From assembly GCA_045652815.1 (NCBI GenBank), contig JAZOLH010000037.1, forward strand, positions 1-64,000: DNA of 64,000 nt. Direction: 5' to 3'. Of this stretch, positions 8,907 to 16,175 are shown piece after piece. The position numbers and the translations under genes are program-made. This DNA comes from UMGS755 sp045652815 (GTDB taxonomy: Bacteria > Bacillota > Clostridia > UBA1381 > UBA9506). The notes under the pieces were generated by a model. That model was given only the letters and a program-made list of their open reading frames with translations. It did not search any database and had not been told where the DNA came from. Position 1 is the stretch's first letter, and every line of letters starts with the position of its first letter.

Positions 8907-11324
8907 ATGGCGTTATCGGAAAAAGAAATCCTGACCAAAGAACTGACGGATGTGCTTTTAAGGCGGTTTGGATGTGAGCCGAAAGAGGCCACACAAATCC
9001 AGTTTTACAGAGCAGTTTGCGAAGTGGTGAAAAATCGATTGTCAGAAAAGCGAAGCCACTTTTCTGCCAAACGAAAAGAGCAGAACAAAAAGCGGGTTTA
9101 CTATCTTTCGATGGAGTTTTTAACGGGTCCCTCACTGAAAAATCACGTGTTTCACTTGGGGCTAACAGAGCCTCTTTCTGAGGCGCTCAATGGATTTGGC
9201 ATCTCTTTTGAATCTCTGTGCAAGGCGGAGCCTGATGCGGGTTTAGGTAATGGCGGTTTGGGACGTTTGGCGTCTTGCTATCTGGACTCGATGACCACCT
9301 GCGGTTATGCCTGCACGGGTTTTTCCATTCGCTATGAATTCGGCATTTTCAGGCAGAAGATTGTGGATGGTTGGCAGATGGAGTTTCCTGATAACTGGTT
9401 AGAACGTGGCGATGTTTGGCTCACTCCTCGTTATGATGACGAAATCCGCATCCATTTCGGCGGTCGGGCGGAAGAATATTGGCAGGATGGTGAGCACAAA
9501 ATTGCCTATCACGACCAAAATACCGTGGTGGCAGTGCCTTATGATATGCTGATTTCGGGCTATGATTCGGGCGCTGTAAACAAACTGGTGCTTTGGAGTG
9601 CGAAATCAGAAGACAGTTTGGATATGGATTTATTTTCCCGTGGGGAATATGCCAAGGCTATGGAACAAAATGCTATGGCAGAGGCGATTTCCAAGGTGCT
9701 GTATCCTGCCGATGACCATTATCGCGGCAAGGAACTCAGACTTAAGCAACAGTACCTTTTGGTGAGTGCATCTCTCCAAAGCATTTTAAAGGATTTCTTC
9801 AAAGAAGAAACGGATATTCACAAATTGCCAGAAAAAGTGGCGGTGCATATTAACGACACCCATCCCTCCCTGTGCGTGCCCGAACTGATGCGACTCCTTT
9901 TGGATGAGCATGGGCTCTGCTGGGAAGATGCCTGGGATATTTGTGGGAGGACGCTTTCCTACACCAACCACACCATTATGAGCGAGGCGCTGGAGGTTTG
10001 GCCGGTGTCTCTCTTTTCGTCCCTTTTGCCCCGTATGTATCAGATTGTTAAAGAGATTGACCGCCGCTTTCTTCTTGTTTTGCAGGAGAAATATGGCGGT
10101 GATACGGGTAAAATCAACTATATGAAAATCCTGGAAAACGACAGGGTGAAAATGGCGAATCTATGCCTTGCTTGTTGCCACAAAGTCAACGGTGTTTCGG
10201 CACTACACAGCAAGATTTTGCAGGAAGATGTAGTCCGCGATTTTCATCTGATTATGCCTGATAAATTTATGAATGTCACAAACGGGATTGCCTATCGCAG
10301 ATGGCTTTGTCAGGCAAATCCTGAACTGACCGCGTTCCTTAAAGAACTCATTGGTGAAGGTTTTATGCATGATGCGGGAGAACTTGAAAAGTTAAAGGGT
10401 TTCGCAGGGGATAAAACGGTTTTAGATACCTTGCAGAAAATCAAACTGAAAAACAAGCTCAGGCTTTCTGACTATATCGGAGAAAAAGCGGGGATTTTAG
10501 TTGACCCTGCCTCTTTGTTTGATGTGCAGATTAAACGCCTGCACGAATATAAACGCCAGCTTTTAAACGCGCTCCACATTCTGTCTTTATACCACAGTTT
10601 GCTTGAACATCCCGAGCGGCAAATTCAGCCCCGTACCTTTATTTTCGGGGCAAAAGCTTCGCCCGGTTATGTGCTGGCTAAACAAACCATCCGGCTGATT
10701 AACTGCATTGCAAAAGAGGTAAACAGTAACCCCATCACCCGCGACAGGCTCAGGGTTGTGTTCTTAGAAGACTATCGCGTATCTCTTGCCGAACTGATCA
10801 TTCCTGCGGCAGAAATCTCCGAGCAGATTTCTGTGGCGGGGAAAGAGGCCTCGGGTACAGGCAATATGAAACTGATGATTAACGGGGCGGTGACTTTGGG
10901 TACCTTGGATGGTGCCAATGTGGAAATTCGTGATGCGGTTGGGGAGGAGAATATGTTTTTATTCGGTATGACTGCAGACGAGGTGGCGAAAAGAAAGAGA
11001 GCAGGCTACGAGCCCGGACGGGTGATGGAACAAGACCCCTTGGTGCGTCGTGCTGTTGAGTATCTGCAAAGAGCGCCTTTTGGCGCAGAATTCCACGATT
11101 TAATCTGGTCGCTGACGGGTCACGGACAGGATGCCTATATGACCCTGGCGGACTTTTCCGATTATTGCCGCGCACAAGGTCAGGTGCAGGCGGTTTATGG
11201 CGATAGAATGCGCTTTAACAAAATGTCGTTGTTAAATATTGCGGGGGCGGGGATTTTCTCTGCCGACCGAAGTGTTAAAGAATATTGTGATGCCATTTGG
11301 GGCGTTACACCTGTTCAAAACTAA
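8907..11324 (+). CDS. glgP: Glycogen phosphorylase GlgP
   Basis: GlgP releases glucose-1-phosphate from glycogen with phosphate and PLP. The GT35 signature EASGTGNMKLMINGAVTLGT is complete, with the PLP lysine near residue 654; the N-terminal GNGGLGRLASCYLDS and VHINDTHP motifs are also present. I chose ATG 8907 (805 residues), with AAAGG upstream; TTG 8853 is in frame but has no ribosome site and its extra 18 residues are very basic. Synthesis and breakdown genes in one operon allow cycling of the store. Confidence 0.95.
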   Translation: MALSEKEILTKELTDVLLRRFGCEPKEATQIQFYRAVCEVVKNRLSEKRSHFSAKRKEQNKKRVYYLSMEFLTGPSLKNHVFHLGLTEPLSEALNGFGISFESLCKAEPDAGLGNGGLGRLASCYLDSMTTCGYACTGFSIRYEFGIFRQKIVDGWQMEFPDNWLERGDVWLTPRYDDEIRIHFGGRAEEYWQDGEHKIAYHDQNTVVAVPYDMLISGYDSGAVNKLVLWSAKSEDSLDMDLFSRGEYAKAMEQNAMAEAISKVLYPADDHYRGKELRLKQQYLLVSASLQSILKDFFKEETDIHKLPEKVAVHINDTHPSLCVPELMRLLLDEHGLCWEDAWDICGRTLSYTNHTIMSEALEVWPVSLFSSLLPRMYQIVKEIDRRFLLVLQEKYGGDTGKINYMKILENDRVKMANLCLACCHKVNGVSALHSKILQEDVVRDFHLIMPDKFMNVTNGIAYRRWLCQANPELTAFLKELIGEGFMHDAGELEKLKGFAGDKTVLDTLQKIKLKNKLRLSDYIGEKAGILVDPASLFDVQIKRLHEYKRQLLNALHILSLYHSLLEHPERQIQPRTFIFGAKASPGYVLAKQTIRLINCIAKEVNSNPITRDRLRVVFLEDYRVSLAELIIPAAEISEQISVAGKEASGTGNMKLMINGAVTLGTLDGANVEIRDAVGEENMFLFGMTADEVAKRKRAGYEPGRVMEQDPLVRRAVEYLQRAPFGAEFHDLIWSLTGHGQDAYMTLADFSDYCRAQGQVQAVYGDRMRFNKMSLLNIAGAGIFSADRSVKEYCDAIWGVTPVQN

Positions 11325-11325
11325 A

Positions 11326-11355
11326 GTCACATTTTTGTGTCCCGAAGCATATAAT
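11326..11355 (+). promoter_or_regulatory. Sigma-E-like promoter of yunB
   Basis: GTCACATT, 14 bases, CATATAAT, starting two bases after the glgP stop and about 30 bases before the yunB start. Both elements match the Bacillus mother-cell sigma-E pattern well. Confidence 0.6.
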
Positions 11356-11386
11356 GCTATATGATTGTATGCGGGGAGTGGATAGT

Positions 11387-12091
11387 ATGCGCTTGGGCAC
11401 AAAGCAAACAATCCGTATCAGAAGCGGCAAACTTGGGCGAAAAAAGTTTTCGGGATTTTTGTTGTTATGCTTGATTGTATCCCTTGTTTCGGCAGGTGGA
11501 TTGTATTTTTTGAAAGTGGTTAATCCGCTTTTGGTTCACCAGACCCAAAACCGAGCCGGCGTTTTGGCAGAACAGGCCATTCATAGGGCGGTTAACCGCA
11601 TGTTTCAGAACGCTGAGGCGGAGGATTTTCTCTCGGTGTCAATGATGGCAGATGGCAGTGTTAGTCTCGCCGGTGCGGATATGGTGAAACTCAATCAGTT
11701 AAAGGCAGAAGCATCTATGGCCATTCAGGAAGAAATTGATGCCCTTCATCAAACGAAAATTTCCATCCCCTTGGGGACTGTCAGCGGCTGTTCGCTTTTG
11801 TCGGGTTTAGGGCCTTATCTTCCCGTAGAACTGATGCCTTACGGTCGTGTTGTTGTGGATTTTATCAGCCGATTTACAGAGGCAGGCATTAACCAGACGA
11901 AACTGGAAATCAGCTTAAAAGCCAACTGTTTTGTTGGCTTTGTGTTGCCTACCACGAGGCAGTCTGCCAAGGTGGAAACGGAAGTGCCTCTGGTGCAAAC
12001 GGTGATTGTGGGCAAGGTGCCCGATAACTATGTCAACATCGACCGTATGGGTGAAACTTTTGAGGGCGATGTGTTGGATATTGTGGGATAA
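11387..12091 (+). CDS. yunB: Sporulation protein YunB
   Basis: A 234-residue protein of the YunB family, a sigma-E-dependent sporulation protein of Bacillus with no settled biochemistry. It has a basic N-terminus, one membrane anchor (about 20-45) and an exported domain with the family stretch IPLGTVSGCSLLSGLGP and conserved LEISLKANCFVGFVLP. Several in-frame starts exist upstream; the ATG at 11387 with GGGGAG eight bases before it is best. It has its own sigma-E-like promoter and ends before a strong terminator. Confidence 0.9.
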   Translation: MRLGTKQTIRIRSGKLGRKKFSGFLLLCLIVSLVSAGGLYFLKVVNPLLVHQTQNRAGVLAEQAIHRAVNRMFQNAEAEDFLSVSMMADGSVSLAGADMVKLNQLKAEASMAIQEEIDALHQTKISIPLGTVSGCSLLSGLGPYLPVELMPYGRVVVDFISRFTEAGINQTKLEISLKANCFVGFVLPTTRQSAKVETEVPLVQTVIVGKVPDNYVNIDRMGETFEGDVLDIVG

Positions 12092-12102
12092 AACAGCATA
12101 AA

Positions 12103-12134
12103 AAAAGAGCCGTGGTTTGTACCACGGCTCTTTT
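12103..12134. terminator. Bidirectional intrinsic terminator
   Basis: A perfect 13-bp stem (AAAAGAGCCGTGG and complement) with loop TTTGTA and T-runs on both strands lies between convergent yunB and the YbaK gene. Confidence 0.9.
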
Positions 12135-12139
12135 GGTTT

Positions 12140-12613
12140 TTATTCTTTCGGTTTGCAAACATCCACCCAACATTTAAAAAATGCGGCATACTTTTCCAGT
12201 TCAGGAATGGTCAGGCAGATGGCGCTGTTGCCGCTGCCACAGGCAGGGTACACGGTTTCGAAGCGTTTTAAGGATTCGTCTAAATAAACCGTTACGCCCT
12301 CATTGATACCGAAGGGGCAAACACCGCCAACGGGGTGGCCGATTAACTCAATGACTTGCTCCGGGGAGAGCATTTTTGCCTTGGTGCCGAAAAATGCTTT
12401 GTATTTGGCGTTGTCAATTTTCACGTCCCCTGCGGTGATAATCATAACGGGGGCATCATCCACCATAAAAGAAAGACTTTTGGCGATGCGGGCTTCTTCA
12501 CATCCCAGTGCTTCTGCCGCCAGAGCCACGGTGGCGCTGGAAACGGAGAATTCCAAAACCCTATCCGCCATGCCGAATTGTTCAAAATATGCTTTGCCTT
12601 TTTCGATAGACAT
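12140..12613 (-). CDS. YbaK/EbsC-type aminoacyl-tRNA deacylase
   Basis: A 157-residue single-domain protein of the YbaK/ProX editing family, which hydrolyses mischarged tRNAs in trans (Cys-tRNA-Pro or Ala-tRNA-Pro in known members). Visible family motifs are AKSLSFMVDD with the conserved lysine, LSPEQVIELIGHPVGGVCPFG and the C-terminal SGNSAICLTIPEL. Which mischarged species it acts on cannot be decided from sequence. A sigma-A promoter lies at 12646-12674 and overlaps the 3' end of the peptidase gene upstream. Confidence 0.9.
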   Translation of the reverse strand: MSIEKGKAYFEQFGMADRVLEFSVSSATVALAAEALGCEEARIAKSLSFMVDDAPVMIITAGDVKIDNAKYKAFFGTKAKMLSPEQVIELIGHPVGGVCPFGINEGVTVYLDESLKRFETVYPACGSGNSAICLTIPELEKYAAFFKCWVDVCKPKE

Positions 12614-12645
12614 ATGAATCCCTCTTTTTCGTTTGTGTTATGTTC

Positions 12646-12674
12646 ATTGTAGCAGAAAGCAAAATAAAAATCAA
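12646..12674 (-). promoter_or_regulatory. Sigma-A promoter of the YbaK gene
   Basis: Minus strand TTGATT, 17 bases, TACAAT. The -35 box covers the stop codon of the upstream M14 peptidase gene. Confidence 0.6.
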
Positions 12675-13582
12675 GCCCGAACCAGATAGAGAAGCATGTT
12701 GAGATTATCCCGATAGATCTTGTCGAACTGAGATAGGGGTAAGGGGTTTTCGCCAAGACCTGCCTCGATGGTAAAGGCGGGGATGGAAAAAGTATCAATC
12801 ACCCAATCCTTATAGCCGGAGTAAGATGCCATACCCTCGGTTGTATCCGGTTCGTAGCCGCTGATTTCTGCCATAGCCTTTGCCATTTCCCGTCCTTGCT
12901 CGGTGCTTTTGCCCAAAAAGTCATAATAAATCACTTCGCCTTGGGTGTGGTACGCCACAGCAACGTGGGGCAGAAATACACGGGTAAAGGTGGCAATGGC
13001 GTGGCTTTCTGGCTCGCTTTCGGGCTCAGGTCCTGAAAAACGGGTAGGACCGGGGCTGTAAATGCCGCTTTGATGCTGATGGAAAACGCCCTCTTTAAAT
13101 TTGGCATCGTAGTTGTGATTAAGGTCAACACCGTTTAGGTTTGCCTGCCACTTTGAAAAATCCTCGCCGCCGTTATAAGAGCGCAGTCGGGTTTTGGTGA
13201 TGGGCGGCAACAGTTCGGAAAGACCGTTTACGGAAAGTTCCACCCCGTCGGGATTCACCATAGGGCAGATGACCAAGGTGATTTTGTGAAACAAAGTGGG
13301 GAAGTGGACGCCTGCGATGGATGTACCGCTTCTGTAACCGATGCAGAATTCTTCCAAAATGCGCATTAAGAGCATGGCGGTAATCCATTCTGTTCCGTGG
13401 TGAGCTCCGTTTAAGAAGATCCGTTTTTCACCATCGCCCCAGCGGATAGCGGTGAGGGTTTTGCCTGCAACCGATTGTCCCAAAGGAAAGGGATGCAAAA
13501 AGGTGTATTCAGAACAGAGTGCGGCAATATCCCGCGCTAAAATATCATAGGTATAGGCTTTTTCACAAGTTGTAATATACAA
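12671..13582 (-). CDS. M14-family zinc carboxypeptidase (probable gamma-D-Glu-diaminopimelate peptidase)
   Basis: A 303-residue M14 metallopeptidase without a signal peptide, so probably cytoplasmic. Zinc ligands are H62 and E65 (in HHGTEW) and H212 (in YHTQG); the catalytic Glu is in TIEAG near residue 273; NPDG (110-113) and LNHNYDA (154-160) are typical. Bacterial members of this subgroup cleave gamma-D-glutamyl bonds of cell-wall peptides, for recycling or sporulation; that substrate is inferred. The only start matching the family N-terminus is TTG 13582, which lies at the end of a hairpin T-run. No LysM repeats are present. Confidence 0.88.
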   Translation of the reverse strand: MYITTCEKAYTYDILARDIAALCSEYTFLHPFPLGQSVAGKTLTAIRWGDGEKRIFLNGAHHGTEWITAMLLMRILEEFCIGYRSGTSIAGVHFPTLFHKITLVICPMVNPDGVELSVNGLSELLPPITKTRLRSYNGGEDFSKWQANLNGVDLNHNYDAKFKEGVFHQHQSGIYSPGPTRFSGPEPESEPESHAIATFTRVFLPHVAVAYHTQGEVIYYDFLGKSTEQGREMAKAMAEISGYEPDTTEGMASYSGYKDWVIDTFSIPAFTIEAGLGENPLPLSQFDKIYRDNLNMLLYLVRA

Positions 13583-13635
13583 AAAAACACCACCCTATTA
13601 TAGTTTGTAGTACTATTATATAGGCGTGGTGTTTT
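13580..13635 (-). terminator. Hairpin with U-run overlapping the M14 peptidase start
   Basis: On the minus strand AAAACACCAC pairs with GTGGTGTTTT, extended by a weaker AT-rich inner stem, and is followed by a seven-T run. It follows the rubredoxin stop. The 3' arm contains a GGGTGGTG ribosome-site-like sequence and the T-run ends in the peptidase TTG start. It may terminate transcription or hide the ribosome site. Confidence 0.65.
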
Positions 13636-13648
13636 GTTTAGACATAAA

Positions 13649-13810
13649 TTATTCGGCTACCTCAAAAACGTCTTTGCCGAGACCGCAGAGAGGGCAAACC
13701 CAATCTTCAGGCAGGTCAGCAAAAGAGGTTTCAGGTTCGATGCCGTATTCGGGATCGCCGACTTCGGGATCGTAGATGTAACTGCAAGCGGTGCATTCGT
13801 ATTTTTCCAT
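13649..13810 (-). CDS. Rubredoxin
   Basis: A 53-residue rubredoxin, a small cytoplasmic one-electron carrier. The iron is held by C6, C9, C39 and C42 in CTAC and CPLC, with the typical aromatic residues Y4, Y11, Y13, F30 and W37. The start is an ATG after AAAGGAGG. In anaerobes it passes electrons to oxygen or peroxide reductases such as the rubrerythrin encoded at 54850. It has its own sigma-A promoter. Confidence 0.97.
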   Translation of the reverse strand: MEKYECTACSYIYDPEVGDPEYGIEPETSFADLPEDWVCPLCGLGKDVFEVAE

Positions 13811-13843
13811 AGTAAAAGGGCCTCCTTTTTTGTTGTTACATAC

Positions 13844-13872
13844 AGTATAGCAGAATTGCACAAGAAATGCAA
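13844..13872 (-). promoter_or_regulatory. Sigma-A promoter of rubredoxin
   Basis: Minus strand TTGCAT, 17 bases, TATACT, about 34 bases before the rubredoxin start. Confidence 0.65.
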
Positions 13873-13926
13873 TTACTTCTTATAATAATTTTAGCCCTAA
13901 ATTGCAATTTTATTTACGAAAAATGC

Positions 13927-13955
13927 TTGACATTTTGCTCAAAATGTTATATAAT
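13927..13955 (+). promoter_or_regulatory. Consensus sigma-A promoter of the DeoR/dehydrogenase operon
   Basis: TTGACA, exactly 17 bases, TATAAT. No other promoter is visible before 22501, so this one probably drives the whole operon. Confidence 0.9.
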
Positions 13956-13960
13956 AACAT
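13944..13960 (+). promoter_or_regulatory. Candidate operator palindrome
   Basis: ATGTTAT-ATA-ATAACAT is a perfect 17-bp palindrome lying across the -10 box. Its position means a bound protein would block RNA polymerase; the DeoR-family protein encoded next is the obvious candidate. Confidence 0.6.
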
Positions 13961-14003
13961 AGAAATGAAAAAAATTAACATTTTAACACGTTAGGCGGTG
14001 AAA

Positions 14004-14777
14004 ATGTTGAAGGACAGACGTCAGGCAATTTCCGATATTATTGAACAACATGGCGAAATCAGCCTGCACGAGTTGGAGGCACTGTTTCCCGAAGTTTCTT
14101 CTATGACACTTCGCCGTGATATCGACTTTTTGGAGCACGAGCATAAGTTGGTGAAAATTAAGGGCGGTGCAATGTCCTTAACCCAACTGTCCCGCAGTGT
14201 TCTGCAAAATGCGGAAGGTGACTATGCCCAGCGTGAGTTTTTAAACTCTGACGGCAAGCGTTCTATCGCAGAACTGGCCGCACCTTATGCAGAAGCAGGG
14301 CGCAGCATTTTCATTGATGCAGGCTCCACAATGATGCAACTGGCAAGACTCCTTCACTCAGGTCGCTTTTCTGTTGTGACAAACGGTGTGAACATTTCCG
14401 TTGAACTGTCTCAGAACAAAAGCGCAACGGTGAATCTGGTGGGTGGAGAATTAAACCGCAACAATATGTGTGTGTCAGGTGCGGGGGCGCTGGAGCATCT
14501 TCGCAACATCAACATCGACATTGCTTTTATGGCCGCCAGTGGTTACACCGCAGAGGATGGCTTCACCAACGGTAGTTACTATGAATATGAATTAAAGCGT
14601 CACGTGGTGCAAAAAGCCAAAAAGACCATTGTACTGATGGATACATCCAAAATCGGCAAAACAATGACTTACACATTCTGCAGACCCGAAGATGTTGACA
14701 TTTTGATTTTAGACAAAAAGCCCGATAGCGCGCTACTTAAAACCGCCAAAGAAACGGGTATGAAAATCCTTTACTAA
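14004..14777 (+). CDS. DeoR-family transcriptional repressor
   Basis: A 257-residue DeoR-type regulator. The N-terminal winged helix-turn-helix (about 5-60) shows HELEALFPEVSSMTLRRDI, and the C-terminal sugar-phosphate-binding DeoRC domain has FIDAGSTMMQLARLL and later VLMDTSKIGK. Members usually respond to a phosphorylated sugar and repress a linked catabolic operon; SrlR of the sorbitol operon is an example. I chose the ATG after AGGCGG rather than the GTG six bases upstream. It is first in the operon, so it probably autoregulates through the palindrome at the promoter. Confidence 0.92.
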   Translation: MLKDRRQAISDIIEQHGEISLHELEALFPEVSSMTLRRDIDFLEHEHKLVKIKGGAMSLTQLSRSVLQNAEGDYAQREFLNSDGKRSIAELAAPYAEAGRSIFIDAGSTMMQLARLLHSGRFSVVTNGVNISVELSQNKSATVNLVGGELNRNNMCVSGAGALEHLRNINIDIAFMAASGYTAEDGFTNGSYYEYELKRHVVQKAKKTIVLMDTSKIGKTMTYTFCRPEDVDILILDKKPDSALLKTAKETGMKILY

Positions 14778-14832
14778 GTTTTTAATTTTAGCAAAATATA
14801 TAGTCGCATAGCGACGGAAATGGAGTGTAAAC

Positions 14833-16080
14833 ATGAAAACAAAAGCAGTTAGACTGTATGGTAAAAATGATTTGCGCTTAGAGGAATTCGAATTACCGGC
14901 AATTAAAGACGACGAAATTTTAGCTCGTGTTATTTCCGACAGTATTTGTATGTCCTCTTACAAAGCATCCATTCAGGGTGAAGATCACAAGCGCGTTCCC
15001 AACGACATCGCTGAAAACCCGATCATCATCGGTCACGAATTCTGTGGTGAAATCGTTGAAGTTGGTGCTAAATGGAAGAACGACTGGAAAGAAGGCGAAC
15101 GTTTCGCTATTCAGCCCGCTATTAACTACAAAGGTTCCCTGGCAGCGCCCGGTTATTCTTATCCCCACATCGGTGGTAGCTCTACATACGTTATTATCCC
15201 TCACGAATTTATGGAAATGGGTTGCCTGCTGCCTTACAAAGGTGATGCTTTCTTCTACGGCTCCGTTGCTGAACCTATGAGCTGTATCGTTGGCGGTTTC
15301 CACGCTAACTATCACACCACCGCAGGTTCCTATGTTCACGATATGGGTACCGTTATCGGCGGTAACATGGCAATCTTAGCAGGTGTTGGCCCCATGGGTC
15401 TCGGCGCTATTGACTATGCTATCCATAACGAAAGAAAACCCAAACTGTTAGTTGTTACCGATATCGACCAGGCTCGTCTGGATCGTGCAGCTTCCATCTT
15501 AACCGTTGAAGAAGCAAAGAAAAACGGTATCGAACTGATTTACTTAAATACAGGCAACATTGAAGATCCCGTTGGCAAGATGATGGAATTGACCGGCGGC
15601 AAAGGTTACGATGACGTATTCGTATTTGCTCCCGTTAAACCCGTTGTTGAAATGGGTGACCAGATCTTAGGTAAAGACGGTTGCTTAAACTTCTTTGCTG
15701 GTCCTACCAACACTGAATTCAAAGCAGAATTCAACTTCTACAATGTTCACTATGCTTCCACTCACATCGTTGGTACCAGTGGCGGTAACACAGATGACAT
15801 GATTGAATCCATTCAGATGATGGAAAAAGGTCTGTTAAACCCCGCTATGATGATTACCCACGTTGGTGGTATGGACTCTATCATTGACACCACCTTAAAC
15901 CTGCCCAAGATTCCCGGCGGTAAGAAACTGGTGTACTTAAACATTGATATGCCCATGACTGCAATCGCAGACTTTGCAACTTCCGGCGACCCTGTTTTAG
16001 TTGAAATCGCTAAGATCGTTGAAAAGAACAACGGTATCTGGTGCAAAGAAGCTGAAGATTATCTCTTGGCTAATAAATAA
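14833..16080 (+). CDS. sorE: L-sorbose-1-phosphate reductase-like zinc dehydrogenase
   Basis: A 415-residue medium-chain dehydrogenase that resembles SorE, which reduces L-sorbose-1-phosphate to D-glucitol-6-phosphate. The family landmarks are MKTKAVRLYGKNDLRLEEFELP, SICMSSYKASIQGEDHKRVP, NPIIIGHEFCGEI, EPMSC, GVGPMGLGAIDYA (nucleotide fold) and NFFAGP with HIVGTSGGNTDDM. The real substrate may differ because no sorbose PTS or kinase is nearby. Codon use is visibly more restricted than in flanking genes, suggesting high expression. It is followed by a strong hairpin before the next gene. Confidence 0.85.
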   Translation: MKTKAVRLYGKNDLRLEEFELPAIKDDEILARVISDSICMSSYKASIQGEDHKRVPNDIAENPIIIGHEFCGEIVEVGAKWKNDWKEGERFAIQPAINYKGSLAAPGYSYPHIGGSSTYVIIPHEFMEMGCLLPYKGDAFFYGSVAEPMSCIVGGFHANYHTTAGSYVHDMGTVIGGNMAILAGVGPMGLGAIDYAIHNERKPKLLVVTDIDQARLDRAASILTVEEAKKNGIELIYLNTGNIEDPVGKMMELTGGKGYDDVFVFAPVKPVVEMGDQILGKDGCLNFFAGPTNTEFKAEFNFYNVHYASTHIVGTSGGNTDDMIESIQMMEKGLLNPAMMITHVGGMDSIIDTTLNLPKIPGGKKLVYLNIDMPMTAIADFATSGDPVLVEIAKIVEKNNGIWCKEAEDYLLANK

Positions 16081-16089
16081 GAATCAATT

Positions 16090-16121
16090 ACCCGGACTTG
16101 CGGCTCGCCGCAGGTCTGGGT
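16090..16121 (+). other. Intercistronic hairpin inside the operon
   Basis: A 14-bp stem (ACCCGGACTTGCGG and its partner, two G-U pairs) with a CTCG tetraloop. It lacks a T-run, so it looks like an mRNA stabiliser or processing site rather than a terminator. A smaller hairpin, GATGC-TTTT-GCATC, follows at 16138-16151. Confidence 0.7.
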
Positions 16122-16175
16122 TTGTGCACGTTTAATGGATGCTTTTGCATCTCATCATAAAAGGAGGAAATTCCA

